Shown here piece by piece: positions 48,811 through 58,069 of a stretch of 64,000 nt of DNA. The DNA is taken from positions 1 through 64,000 of the forward strand of contig CACPFY010000001.1 in the NCBI GenBank assembly GCA_902633335.1. Reading direction: 5' to 3'. Position 1 is the stretch's first letter. The number at the start of each line of letters is the position of its first letter. This DNA is from an uncultured Pelagibacteraceae bacterium (lineage in GTDB: Bacteria > Pseudomonadota > Alphaproteobacteria > Pelagibacterales > Pelagibacteraceae). The notes beneath the pieces were generated by a model, which searched no databases, was not told the DNA's origin, and saw only the letters and a list, made by a program, of their open reading frames with translations. Made by a program: the position numbers and the translations under genes.

Positions 48811-49505
48811 TAGGAATTTTAGGAGGAATGGGAACACAAGCTGGCTTAGATTTTTCAACTAAGTTAGCAAAGTTGTACAGGGGAAAACTTGATCAAAAAT
48901 ACCCACTATTTATTCTTTATAATAAATCTAATGTTCCGAAGCGGTTAGCTGATAATAAATCTTATAAAAAAGTTTTGAAAAGTCTGTTGGAAGGATGCTT
49001 ATTTTTACAAAAAAATAAATGTAAATTCATAGCTATTCCCTGTAACACAGCGCATCATTGGTATAAAGATTTAAATAAAAAGTTAAAAATTCCAATTATA
49101 AGTATGCCGAATGAAGTTTTTAATTATGCAAAAAAAAATTGCTCCTTCAAATCTAAAATTGGAATATTGGCAACAGAAAGTACTATTAAAACAAAAATTT
49201 ATCATAAAATTTTTGAAAAAAAATATAAGTTAATTGAACCTACAAAATTACTTCAATCGAATTCGGTGAATAAAGCAATTACATTTGTTAAAAAGGGTAA
49301 AGTAAAAGATGCTGAAAAAATAATAAAACCGGCAGTAAATTATTTATTAAAAAGTAATTGTAAAAAGATCATCCTTGCTTGCACTGAACTTCCAGTTGCA
49401 ATATTTGCTTATAAATCTTTTAAAAAGGTAAAATCATCAAAAACTTTTTTAGACCCAAATTTGATATTAGCTAAAGCTTCTATGAAAAATTATAAAAAAT
49501 ACTAA
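48807..49505 (+). CDS. Aspartate/glutamate racemase family protein
   Basis: This cofactor-independent racemase family uses two catalytic Cys residues; here they appear as IPCNTAHHWY (about residue 80) and LACTELPVAI (about 190). The N-terminus IGILGGMGTQAGLDFSTKL is characteristic. The 232 residues are normal. The substrate (Asp, Glu or another amino acid) cannot be settled from sequence. It is coupled to ygfZ by overlap, and its stop overlaps the convergent methyltransferase gene. Confidence 0.87.
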   Translation: MIGILGGMGTQAGLDFSTKLAKLYRGKLDQKYPLFILYNKSNVPKRLADNKSYKKVLKSLLEGCLFLQKNKCKFIAIPCNTAHHWYKDLNKKLKIPIISMPNEVFNYAKKNCSFKSKIGILATESTIKTKIYHKIFEKKYKLIEPTKLLQSNSVNKAITFVKKGKVKDAEKIIKPAVNYLLKSNCKKIILACTELPVAIFAYKSFKKVKSSKTFLDPNLILAKASMKNYKKY

Positions 49506-50221
49506 TTTTTTTTAAATTTTCCAAATACCACCTCTGGAGCATTTTCATATTTACATGCCAATATCAAATCATAATCCTTTAATTTCGACTCTGAAAAATT
49601 GTGAAATGCTCTGCATTCATCAGTACTAAATTGATCAAAAATAAAATAATAATTTTGAAAATATTTATCTAATTCAAATAATGTAAACAGTGTTGCTGAG
49701 TAAAGTACAGCATCAAAATATATAACAACAGTTTTTTTTTTTGAATTTTCACTTAAATTTTTTAAAAAACCAGGTAATGTATCCTGGAACAACCCTTTTA
49801 CGAATTTCACTCTGCTGTCACTGATTTTTGGAAAATTCCCCCCAGTATCGTAGTGTCCTTTTTTTAACCAGCGCCAAGTTGTGGGCATTCCAGTGAAGGT
49901 ATCAAAACCATAAAATTCTGAGTTTTTATTTTTATATTTGTCAGCAAAATATTTAATAGACCTTCCCGTCCAAGTGCCAAATTCAAGATATAAGATTTCC
50001 TCATTCTCGTTTACGATCTCTGGAATATGTTCCCAAGCTTTAACTCTTACCTTTTCATCCCATTGATCTTCTTTAATATATCCAGTAATTGAAGCAGTTA
50101 TTTTCGGTTTTTTTTTCTTAATGATTTGATCCCAAATTACCACGTGAGAAACTCTTTCAAGAGTTTTTAAATTAAAGAACTTTTTAATAGACTCTTTTAC
50201 CAATTTCGAAACTATAGACAT
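49502..50221 (-). CDS. Class I SAM-dependent methyltransferase (TylF-like)
   Basis: The SAM-binding motif is LYLEFGTWTGRSIKYFA (about residue 75), followed by FYGFDTFTGMP and the acidic motif VVIYFDAVLYS, a Rossmann methyltransferase pattern close to the TylF/MacO family that methylates sugars or small molecules. The N-terminal 60 residues are less conserved. The 239 residues fit the family. The substrate is unknown; a sugar hydroxyl in a surface glycan is one inference, but no glycan cluster is adjacent. Confidence 0.7.
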   Translation of the reverse strand: MSIVSKLVKESIKKFFNLKTLERVSHVVIWDQIIKKKKPKITASITGYIKEDQWDEKVRVKAWEHIPEIVNENEEILYLEFGTWTGRSIKYFADKYKNKNSEFYGFDTFTGMPTTWRWLKKGHYDTGGNFPKISDSRVKFVKGLFQDTLPGFLKNLSENSKKKTVVIYFDAVLYSATLFTLFELDKYFQNYYFIFDQFSTDECRAFHNFSESKLKDYDLILACKYENAPEVVFGKFKKN

Positions 50222-50287
50222 AAATTCTAAAGATACTTACCACATAAATAGAAAATTTATAGTTAAAAAAATGCCAAATTTTCACAC

Positions 50288-50407
50288 CTATAAGGCATTA
50301 AGTAATCTTGATAATGAAGCAAGTATCCCATAACCACTTAATTCTATAAAAAGCACTATCAAAATTATTAATATTATTTTTTTTCTTTTTTGAAAAAACT
50401 CAAACAT
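50288..50407 (-). CDS. Possible 39-residue single-helix membrane protein
   Basis: An ORF too short for the track reads from an ATG at 50407 to a TAG at 50288. The product has a basic start (FEFFQKRKKI), a hydrophobic segment (IILIILIVLFIE) and an amphipathic tail ending LASLSRLLNAL. It sits alone in the largest intergenic gap, upstream of nothing on its own strand except the methyltransferase gene. No clear Shine-Dalgarno site is present, and A+T-rich DNA readily yields such hydrophobic ORFs, so the call is tentative. Confidence 0.35.
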   Translation of the reverse strand: MFEFFQKRKKIILIILIVLFIELSGYGILASLSRLLNAL

Positions 50408-50499
50408 ATTTTAACTAATATCATACTTAATATAATAGCTGAATTTAATTTTAAATTCATTTGTATACATAAGTTTAAATTTTATATATAGGATGGCAG

Positions 50500-52185
50500 A
50501 TGAGCAAAATAATGTCTGATATTGAAATTGCAAGAGCTTCAAAGATGAAGCCGATTGGAGACGTGCTTAAAAAATTCAATATTCCAGATGATCCTTTATC
50601 GTTTAGCCCAATGGGAAGACATATTGCAAAATTAAATTTTGCGTATTTTGACAAACTTAAAGATAAACAAAGCAATCTTATATTAGTGACTGCAATTACA
50701 CCTACCCCAGCCGGAGAAGGAAAAACAACTACTTCAGTTGGATTAAACGATGGATTAAATAAAATAGGTAAAAATTCTATAGTATGTTTAAGAGAACCAA
50801 GCCTAGGTCCATCATTTGGTATGAAAGGTGGAGCAGCTGGAGGAGGATACGCTCAGGTCGTACCGATGGAACAGATCAATTTACATTTTACTGGGGATTT
50901 TCATGCAATTACTTCAGCTCACAATTTGTTATCAGCTTTAATTGATAATCATATATATTGGGGAAATAAACTTAATATAGATAAAGAAAATATAGTTTGG
51001 AAAAGAGTAGTTGATCTTAACGACCGTAGTCTAAGAAAAATTAAAATAAATCTTGAAAAGTTAAAAGCAAATACTCCAAGAAACGATAGTTTCGATATTA
51101 CAGTTGCTTCTGAGGTCATGGCTATATTTTGTCTTTCGAACAATATAGAAGAATTAGAAAAAAAAATTGGAAATATTACTGTTGCGTATACAAAAGAAAA
51201 AAAGCCTATTTATGCAAAAGATTTAAATGCTCATGGTCCAATGACAGTTTTGTTAAAAGAAGCTATTAGACCGAACGCAGTTCAAACACTTGAAAATAAT
51301 TTAGCAATTATTCACGGTGGTCCTTTTGCAAATATAGCACATGGTTGTAATTCTATTTTAGCGACGAAAACTGCAATGAAATTGTCTGAATACGTGGTAA
51401 CTGAAGCAGGATTTGGTGCGGACTTAGGTGCGGAAAAATTTTTAGACATAAAATGTCGTAAGGCAAATATTCAACCAAGTTGCGTTGTACTCGTCGCTAC
51501 CATTAGAGCTCTTAAAATGCATGGTGGATTAGAAAAAGATAATCTTAAAGAAGAAAATTTAGAAGCACTTAAAAAAGGATTGCCAAATCTTAATAGACAT
51601 GTGGAAAACATAAAAAAATTTGGCCTTGAACTCGTTGTTGCTATTAATCATTTTATTACTGATACAGATAAAGAAATACAACTTGTTAAGGATCATTGTG
51701 CAAAACTTAAAATTAAAGTAAGCCTCTGTACTCATTGGGCAGATGGAGGAAATGGAGCAAAAAGCTTAGCAAATGACGTTGTAGAATTGTGTAAAAATAA
51801 CAAAAGATCAAATTTTAAATACCTTTATTCAGATGAAAATTCTCTGTTAGAAAAAGTAGAAAAAATTGCTAAAGAAATTTATCGTGCTGACAGCCTAGAA
51901 ATAGAAGATGAGACTAAAACGAAAATGAAACTAATTGAACAAGCAGGATTTGGAAGGTTTCCAGTTTGTATTGCAAAAACACAATACAGTTTCTCGACTG
52001 ATCCTAAGCTTAAGGGCGCGCCAACTGGTCATAAATTGCAGATAAGAGAAGTCAGATTATCTAGTGGAGCTGAATTTATTGTTGTTGTTTGTGGATCTAT
52101 AATGACTATGCCAGGTCTACCAAGAGTTCCCGCAGCTGATAATATCAAATTGAATAAAAAAGGTGATATAGAGGGATTGTTCTAA
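50500..52185 (+). CDS. fhs: Formate-tetrahydrofolate ligase
   Basis: Fhs activates formate with ATP to 10-formyl-tetrahydrofolate. The P-loop-like motif [18 protein letters not shown] (about 67-84) and [20 protein letters not shown] are diagnostic. The 561 residues are full length. AGGA lies 6 bases before the ATG at 50500; an ATG four codons in is an alternative. Its stop abuts the convergent formate dehydrogenase gene, so formate may go either to folate carriers or to CO2 plus NADH. Confidence 0.96.
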   Translation: MSKIMSDIEIARASKMKPIGDVLKKFNIPDDPLSFSPMGRHIAKLNFAYFDKLKDKQSNLILVTAITPTPAGEGKTTTSVGLNDGLNKIGKNSIVCLREPSLGPSFGMKGGAAGGGYAQVVPMEQINLHFTGDFHAITSAHNLLSALIDNHIYWGNKLNIDKENIVWKRVVDLNDRSLRKIKINLEKLKANTPRNDSFDITVASEVMAIFCLSNNIEELEKKIGNITVAYTKEKKPIYAKDLNAHGPMTVLLKEAIRPNAVQTLENNLAIIHGGPFANIAHGCNSILATKTAMKLSEYVVTEAGFGADLGAEKFLDIKCRKANIQPSCVVLVATIRALKMHGGLEKDNLKEENLEALKKGLPNLNRHVENIKKFGLELVVAINHFITDTDKEIQLVKDHCAKLKIKVSLCTHWADGGNGAKSLANDVVELCKNNKRSNFKYLYSDENSLLEKVEKIAKEIYRADSLEIEDETKTKMKLIEQAGFGRFPVCIAKTQYSFSTDPKLKGAPTGHKLQIREVRLSSGAEFIVVVCGSIMTMPGLPRVPAADNIKLNKKGDIEGLF

Positions 52186-53385
52186 TTATTTTTTTTTATA
52201 CCTCGCTGCTTCTTCAGATCCGCCTGTTGCGCTTCCTTTACTGTAAGAATGTGCTCCCATCCCTGCAAGTTGACCATCTTTTACAATTAAATATTGTTCT
52301 CTTATTGGCTTTTTATCAAAGAAACATTCTAAAATTTCTCTAACTCCAGCAGCATATCTGTATTGAGCGGATAATGAAGTTCCTGATGTATGAGGAGTCA
52401 TTCCATGGTTAGGCATAGATCTCCATACGTGATCGTTTGGTGCTGGTTGCGGAAACCAAACATCTCCAGCATACCCACTTAATTGACCAGATTTAAGAGC
52501 TTTAGCTATAGCTTCCCTATTACAAATTTTACCTCTAGCGGTATTAATTATATATGCGCCTTTTTTCATTTTATTAATTAATTTATCATCAAACAAATTT
52601 TCTGTTTCTGGGTGAAGAGGACAGTTGATAGTTACGACGTCACAAACTTTTACCAAGGACTCTACTGATTCATGAAATGTTAAATTTAATTCTTTTTCGA
52701 CTGAGTCAGGTAATTTATGTCTATCGAAGTAATGAAGCTGAACATCAAAAGGTTTCATTTTTCTTAATGCATCTAAACCTATTCTACCAGCTGCAACTGT
52801 TCCAACATGCATACCTTCTACGTCATATGATCTTTGAACTGCATCAGCTATATTCCAACCACCATCTTTAACTATGGCATGTTGATTATGATAATCTCTA
52901 ACTAGTGACAAAATCATCATTACAATATGTTCAGCTACAGATCGGGAATTGCAATAAGTTACTTCAACAACATCTATTTTATTATCCATAGCTGCTTGTA
53001 AATCTACGTGATCAGAACCTATACCAGCAGTAATTGCCATTTTTAGATTTTTAGCTGTTTTAATTTTTTCTTTAGTTAAATAATAAGGCCAAAAAGGTTG
53101 TGATATTACAATATCTGCATCAACAAGTTCTTTATCTGCTTTACAGCCTTTTGCATCTTTGTCTGAAGTCACAACTAAAGTATGGCCGTTAGACTCTAAA
53201 AATTTACGTAAACCTAATTCTCCTGATACACATCCTAATAATTCCCCAGGCTTAAAATCTATACTTTTTGGAGATGGTAAAGTCATTCCATCAGGATATT
53301 TATCTAATTTTGGTAAACTTGATAAAGGATAGCTTTTCGGCATCCCTTTTTTTGGATCATCGTAAAGAACACACAGTATTTTCAT
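52186..53385 (-). CDS. fdh: NAD-dependent formate dehydrogenase
   Basis: This is a metal-free single-subunit enzyme oxidising formate to CO2 with NAD, of the D-2-hydroxyacid dehydrogenase superfamily. Signatures include SQPFWPYYLTKEKI, the formate-binding Asn in VTYCNSRSVAEHIVM, and the catalytic His in NHGMTPHTSGTS. The nucleotide loop VGTVAAGRIG is the FDH variant. The 399 residues match methylotroph FDH. An inverted repeat sits just upstream of its start. Confidence 0.95.
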   Translation of the reverse strand: MKILCVLYDDPKKGMPKSYPLSSLPKLDKYPDGMTLPSPKSIDFKPGELLGCVSGELGLRKFLESNGHTLVVTSDKDAKGCKADKELVDADIVISQPFWPYYLTKEKIKTAKNLKMAITAGIGSDHVDLQAAMDNKIDVVEVTYCNSRSVAEHIVMMILSLVRDYHNQHAIVKDGGWNIADAVQRSYDVEGMHVGTVAAGRIGLDALRKMKPFDVQLHYFDRHKLPDSVEKELNLTFHESVESLVKVCDVVTINCPLHPETENLFDDKLINKMKKGAYIINTARGKICNREAIAKALKSGQLSGYAGDVWFPQPAPNDHVWRSMPNHGMTPHTSGTSLSAQYRYAAGVREILECFFDKKPIREQYLIVKDGQLAGMGAHSYSKGSATGGSEEAARYKKK

Positions 53386-53392
53386 TTAATAA

Positions 53393-53415
53393 TTTGACTA
53401 TTAACTACAGTCAAA
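53393..53415. repeat. Inverted repeat just upstream of formate dehydrogenase
   Basis: TTTGACT and AGTCAAA are exact inverted copies separated by 9 bases, and a further GTCAA follows directly. The element ends 8 bp before the fdh start and lies between it and the upstream tRNA-Leu gene. It could be an operator or a short hairpin in the leader. Confidence 0.4.
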
Positions 53416-53450
53416 GTCAATTAATATTTAATCAGTATTCAAAAGGTTTT

Positions 53451-53535
53451 TGGTGCGGTCGGAGAGACTCGAACTCTCATGGGAAAACCCACACGGCCCT
53501 CAACCGTGCCTGTCTACCAATTTCAGCACGACCGC
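53451..53535 (-). tRNA. tRNA-Leu (anticodon GAG)
   Basis: The minus strand folds as a class II tRNA. The acceptor stem GCGGTCG pairs with CGACCGC, the anticodon stem CACGG/CCGTG encloses loop TTGAGGG with anticodon GAG, the long variable arm is TGGG-TTTT-CCCA, and the T arm is GAGAG-TTCGAGT-CTCTC. The 3' CCA is encoded. It would read CUU and CUC codons. The ORF-track entry at 53268-53561 overlaps it and is spurious. Confidence 0.97.
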
Positions 53536-53595
53536 TTGTTTATGCGACAATAAATGAATGACAATTATTGTTCAAGTTGATAGACTGAAATTAGT

Positions 53596-54585
53596 ATGTC
53601 TGCTCAACAAGAAAGTGTTAAAAATTCAGAAGAGATTTACAAAAAAATCTCAAAATTTGTGCCTGATGTTGAGTGGAAGATACATCAGCCACTTATAGAA
53701 AAAATAAATAAACTCAAAAAAGAAAAAAATACAATAATTTTAGCCCATAATTATCAAACACCAGAAATTTATCATGGTGTAGCCGATATTGCAGCTGACT
53801 CTTTAGCTCTTGCTGTTGAGGCTTCAAAAACTTCAGCAGATAAAATAATTATGTGCGGAGTTCACTTTATGGCTGAAACTGCAAAACTGATGAGTCCCAA
53901 TAAAAAAGTTTTTTTACCAGATATGAAAGCTGGTTGTTCATTATCTACATCAATAACAGGTGCAGACGTGAGAATGTTAAAAGAAAAATATCCAGGTGTT
54001 CCAGTCGTCTCATATGTAAACACTTCAGCAGACGTTAAAGCAGAAACTGATGTTTGTTGTACATCAGCAAATGCAGTGAAAGTTGTTGAGTCACTTAATG
54101 TTGAAAAAGTAATTTTTTTACCAGACCAGTATTTAGCTGACTATGTTTCAAAAAACACAAAAGTTAAAATTATTTCTTGGAAAGGAACTTGTATAGTGCA
54201 CGAGCAATTTAGTGCAAAAGAGATTCAAGATATTAAAAAACAAAATCCTGGTATCAAAGTTATTGCTCACCCTGAATGTCCTCCAGATGTTATAAAGGCT
54301 TCTGATTTTACTGGATCAACTTCTGGTATGATAAATTATGTAAAAGATAATCAGCCGAAGAAAGTAATGTTAGTAACAGAATGTTCTATGAGCGATAATG
54401 TTGAAGCAGATAACCCAAATGTAAGTTTCATTAAACCTTGTAATCTTTGTCCATATATGAAGAAAATAGATTTAAAGAAAATACTTGATTGTTTAGAGAA
54501 TGAAACCAATGAAATTATATTGGATGATAAAACAATTGAGGCTGCAAGAAAATCTGTAATTAGAATGACTGAAATTGGTCGTTAG
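53596..54585 (+). CDS. nadA: Quinolinate synthase
   Basis: NadA condenses iminoaspartate with dihydroxyacetone phosphate using a 4Fe-4S cluster, in de novo NAD synthesis. Candidate cluster Cys residues are in IMCGVHFMAE, AHPECPPDV and KPCNLCPYM. ILAHNYQTPEIY is the start of the first domain. The 329 residues are normal. The reading frame of nadC opens inside its 3' end. nadB is not in this window. Confidence 0.95.
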   Translation: MSAQQESVKNSEEIYKKISKFVPDVEWKIHQPLIEKINKLKKEKNTIILAHNYQTPEIYHGVADIAADSLALAVEASKTSADKIIMCGVHFMAETAKLMSPNKKVFLPDMKAGCSLSTSITGADVRMLKEKYPGVPVVSYVNTSADVKAETDVCCTSANAVKVVESLNVEKVIFLPDQYLADYVSKNTKVKIISWKGTCIVHEQFSAKEIQDIKKQNPGIKVIAHPECPPDVIKASDFTGSTSGMINYVKDNQPKKVMLVTECSMSDNVEADNPNVSFIKPCNLCPYMKKIDLKKILDCLENETNEIILDDKTIEAARKSVIRMTEIGR

Positions 54586-54589
54586 GTCA

Positions 54590-55420
54590 GTGCAAAAAAT
54601 AAATCAAAAGTATATTAGTTCTGTAGTTAAAAAAGCCTTAGATGAAGATCTTAAACCCATGGGCGATATTACAACTAAACTTATAAAATTCAGTAATAAG
54701 AAAATTAAAGCTAGAATAATAGCCAGACAGAATGGAATAATAGCTGGGATAGAATTCTGCAAGAAAGCATTTAAATTAATTGGAAAAGAGTCGATTTTTA
54801 AGTCTAAAGTGAAAGATGGAAAATTTGTAAAAAAAAATAAAGTGATAGCTGAAATTTTAGCAAATACGAAAACAATACTTACAGCTGAAAGAACAGCTTT
54901 GAATTTTTTAAATCATGCATCAGGTATTGCTACAATTACAAATAGTTTTGTTGAAAAAGCAGGAAAAAAAACAAAAATTTGTTGTACAAGAAAAACAACC
55001 CCTAACTTAAGATTATTAGAAAAGTATGCTGTTAAAAAAGGCGGGGGTTTTAATCATAGATATAATCTAAGCGATGAAGTTTTAATTAAGGACAATCATA
55101 TAAAAGCGGCTAGAGATTTAGAAAAACTTGTTACTAGAGCTTCCAAATCTAAAAAAGTTGTTACGGTTGAAATTGAAAAAATAGGACAATTAAAAAAAAT
55201 ATTAGGATTAAAATTTAAAAGAATACTTTTTGATAATATGAGTATTTCTCAATTAAAAAAATGCCTCAAACTCTGTAATAAAAAATACGAAACTGAATAT
55301 TCTGGCAATGCTAATTTAGGTAATATAAAAAAAATTTCTAGAACTGGGATTAACAGAATTTCAGTTGGCGCAATAACTCATAGCGCTAAAACTTTTGACA
55401 CTAGTTTATTGCTTGGATAA
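54590..55420 (+). CDS. nadC: Nicotinate-nucleotide pyrophosphorylase
   Basis: NadC converts quinolinate and PRPP to nicotinate mononucleotide and CO2. Motifs include DEDLKPMGDITTKL, LNFLNHASGIAT, CTRKTTPNLRLLEKYAV and GGGFNHRYNLSD. The ORF track begins at a TTG (54575) inside nadA; a GTG at 54590, just after the nadA stop, is the start I prefer, though neither has a strong ribosome-binding site. The length with GTG is 276 residues. Its 3' end overlaps the convergent ppdK by 15 bp. Confidence 0.93.
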   Translation: MQKINQKYISSVVKKALDEDLKPMGDITTKLIKFSNKKIKARIIARQNGIIAGIEFCKKAFKLIGKESIFKSKVKDGKFVKKNKVIAEILANTKTILTAERTALNFLNHASGIATITNSFVEKAGKKTKICCTRKTTPNLRLLEKYAVKKGGGFNHRYNLSDEVLIKDNHIKAARDLEKLVTRASKSKKVVTVEIEKIGQLKKILGLKFKRILFDNMSISQLKKCLKLCNKKYETEYSGNANLGNIKKISRTGINRISVGAITHSAKTFDTSLLLG

Positions 55421-58069
55421 CTCTGCTTGTGCTGCAGCTAGTCTTGCTACCGGTACTCGAAAAGGAGAGCAAGATACGTAGTCTAAACCGGTCTTAGAAC
55501 AAAATTCTATACTTTTAGGATCACCTCCGTGCTCACCACAAATACCGAGTTTAATTTTTTTATTAGTTTTTCTACCTCTCAAAGAAGCAATCTCAACAAG
55601 TTCGCCTACTCCACTTTGATCTATACTCACAAAAGGATCTACGTCGAAGATTTTATTATCTATATAGTCATTTAAAAATTTACCAGCGTCGTCTCTGCTT
55701 ATACCGAAAGTGGTTTGAGTTAAATCATTTGTACCAAAACTAAAAAAGTCTGCATGCTTAGAAATATTTTTAGCTTGTAAAGCAGCTCTAGGTAATTCAA
55801 TCATTGTCCCTACGATATAATCTAATTTAGCTTTGTTTTGTTTTTCAATTTGATGAGCAACACGATTAACTAATGAACGCATTATTCTTAATTCAGATTC
55901 TGTTGATATTAATGGGATCATAATTTCTACAAAAGCAGATTTTATTTTATCTTTTTTAAGTTCTATTATAGCCTCAAAAATAGCTCTACATTGCATTTCA
56001 TAAATCTCAGGAAAAGATATCCCTAATCTGCACCCTCTATGGCCGAGCATCGGATTTTCTTCATGTAGTTCTGCTATTCTATCTCTAATTTCTTTGGAAG
56101 CTAAATTCAAAGACCTTGCAACCTCATCAACATCTTTTTCAGCCTTGGGTAAAAACTCATGAAGTGGTGGATCTAATAATCTTACTGTAACAGGTAAGCC
56201 TGACATTACTTTAAATATTTTTTTGAAATCTTCTTTTTGATAAGGCAAAAGTTTTGATAGAGCATGATTTCTGTCTTCATTTGATCTAGATAGAATCATT
56301 TGTCTTACTGATAATATTCTTTTTTCATCAAAAAACATGTGTTCAGTTCTACATAGTCCTATTCCTTCTGCCCCAAAATCTATAGCTGTTTTGCTATCTT
56401 GTTCAGTCTCAGCATTAGTTCTTATCTTTAATTTTCTAAATTCATCTGCCCATTTCATTATTGTTGAAAAATATCCTGAAATTTCAGGTTTAACTGTTGG
56501 AACCAAACCTTTCATAACCTTACCACTTCCCCCATCGATTGTTATGATGTCACCTTCTTTTATAATTTCGTTACCTGCTTTAAATTGTTTGTTGTCATAA
56601 TCAATTGTTATCTCGCTAGATCCTGAAACACATGGTCGACCCATTCCTCTTGCGACTACAGCAGCATGACTGGTCATTCCACCCCTAGCGGTTAATATAC
56701 CTTTGGCTGCATGCATTCCATGTATATCTTCTGGGGATGTTTCTAATCTTACTAAAATAGTATCTTGCATCATGTTATTAAGTTTTTCTGCTTCATCAGC
56801 GGTAAAAACGACTTTGCCACTTGCTGCACCAGGTGAAGCAGGTAATCCAGATGCTACAACTTCTTTTTTAACTCTATCATCTAAAGTTGGATGTAAAAGT
56901 GTGTCAATAGTGTTTGGATCTATTCTTAGTATTGCTTCTTTTCTTGAAATTAATTTTTCCTTAACCATATCAACTGCAATTTTAATTCCCGCTTTAGCAG
57001 TTCTTTTTCCAGATCTTGTTTGAAGCATCCAAAGTTTATTATTTTCAACAGTAAATTCAATATCTTGCATATCTCTATAATGTTTTTCTAATTTGATAAA
57101 AACTTTTTCTAACTCCTTATAAGCTTTCGGCATTGCTTCTTGCATTGAAAGTTCTTTTGAGCCTGATTCTTTTTTAGATTTCTTTGTAATATATTGTGGT
57201 GTTCTTGTACCAGCAACTACATCCTCACCTTGAGCATTAATTAAATATTCCCCAAAAAATGAATTTTCACCAGTAGATGGGTTTCTTGTAAAAGCTACTC
57301 CAGTAGCACAGTCACTACCCATGTTTCCAAAGACCATAGCTTGAACATTGACAGCTGTTCCCCATTCATCAGGAATTCTATTAAGTTTTCTATATGTTTT
57401 TGCTCGTTGACTCTCCCAAGATCTAAAAACTGAGCTCACAGCCTCTATCAATTGCTCATTAACATCTTGAGGGAAATTTTTCCCAGTTTTTTCTTTTACC
57501 AGTTTTTTAAAGTTTTCTATAAGTCCGTCCCAATCAAAAGCATCAATTTCTGTGTCTTGTAGTACACCTTTTGTAAGTTTGAAATTATCTATCATTTCTT
57601 CAAATAAATGACCTTCTACTCCCATTACTACGTTGCTAAACATTTGAATAAATCGTCTGTAACTATCTTTTGCAAAGCGAGGATTATTAGATTTTGAAGC
57701 TAACGCGTTTACTGTTTTATCATTTAATCCTAAATTTAAAATAGTATCCATCATTCCAGGCATCGAAATTCTTGCACCAGATCTAACAGAAACTAAAAGT
57801 GGGTTTTTCAAATCTCCAAATTTTTTTGATGTTTTTTTTTCAATTTTTTTAATCTCAGCCTTAATTTGAGATAAAATTTTAGTAGGCAATTTTTTTTTAT
57901 TTGAATAAAAAATATCGCAGACTTCTGTGGTAATTGTAAAACCTGGGGGTACAGGTAAGCCAAGCTTACCCATTTCAGCTAGATTTGCTCCTTTGCCGCC
58001 TAATAAATTTTTTTTATTTTTAATTTTACTAATTTTTTTATCATCAAAACTGAAAATAAATTGTTTCAC
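55406..58069 (-). CDS. ppdK: Pyruvate, phosphate dikinase
   Basis: PpdK interconverts pyruvate, ATP and phosphate with PEP, AMP and pyrophosphate, supporting gluconeogenesis or pyrophosphate-linked glycolysis. The nucleotide-binding domain starts LLGGKGANLAEM, the phosphohistidine motif is GGMTSHAAVVARGMG, and the PEP-binding barrel has GTMIELPRAAL and SFGTNDLTQTTFG with Cys in LGICGEHGGDP. The 887 residues are full length. Its start overlaps the glyS stop as ATGA. Confidence 0.97.
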   Translation of the reverse strand: MKQFIFSFDDKKISKIKNKKNLLGGKGANLAEMGKLGLPVPPGFTITTEVCDIFYSNKKKLPTKILSQIKAEIKKIEKKTSKKFGDLKNPLLVSVRSGARISMPGMMDTILNLGLNDKTVNALASKSNNPRFAKDSYRRFIQMFSNVVMGVEGHLFEEMIDNFKLTKGVLQDTEIDAFDWDGLIENFKKLVKEKTGKNFPQDVNEQLIEAVSSVFRSWESQRAKTYRKLNRIPDEWGTAVNVQAMVFGNMGSDCATGVAFTRNPSTGENSFFGEYLINAQGEDVVAGTRTPQYITKKSKKESGSKELSMQEAMPKAYKELEKVFIKLEKHYRDMQDIEFTVENNKLWMLQTRSGKRTAKAGIKIAVDMVKEKLISRKEAILRIDPNTIDTLLHPTLDDRVKKEVVASGLPASPGAASGKVVFTADEAEKLNNMMQDTILVRLETSPEDIHGMHAAKGILTARGGMTSHAAVVARGMGRPCVSGSSEITIDYDNKQFKAGNEIIKEGDIITIDGGSGKVMKGLVPTVKPEISGYFSTIMKWADEFRKLKIRTNAETEQDSKTAIDFGAEGIGLCRTEHMFFDEKRILSVRQMILSRSNEDRNHALSKLLPYQKEDFKKIFKVMSGLPVTVRLLDPPLHEFLPKAEKDVDEVARSLNLASKEIRDRIAELHEENPMLGHRGCRLGISFPEIYEMQCRAIFEAIIELKKDKIKSAFVEIMIPLISTESELRIMRSLVNRVAHQIEKQNKAKLDYIVGTMIELPRAALQAKNISKHADFFSFGTNDLTQTTFGISRDDAGKFLNDYIDNKIFDVDPFVSIDQSGVGELVEIASLRGRKTNKKIKLGICGEHGGDPKSIEFCSKTGLDYVSCSPFRVPVARLAAAQAELSKQ

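Noticed and set aside
50408-50499. Riboswitch or structured leader upstream of fhs
   Set aside because: I found no conserved riboswitch core or long G+C-containing stem; the sequence is nearly pure A/T with a plain AGGA site.
53268-53561. Plus-strand ORF of 97 codons
   Set aside because: It overlaps the start of formate dehydrogenase in antisense and runs through the whole tRNA-Leu gene.
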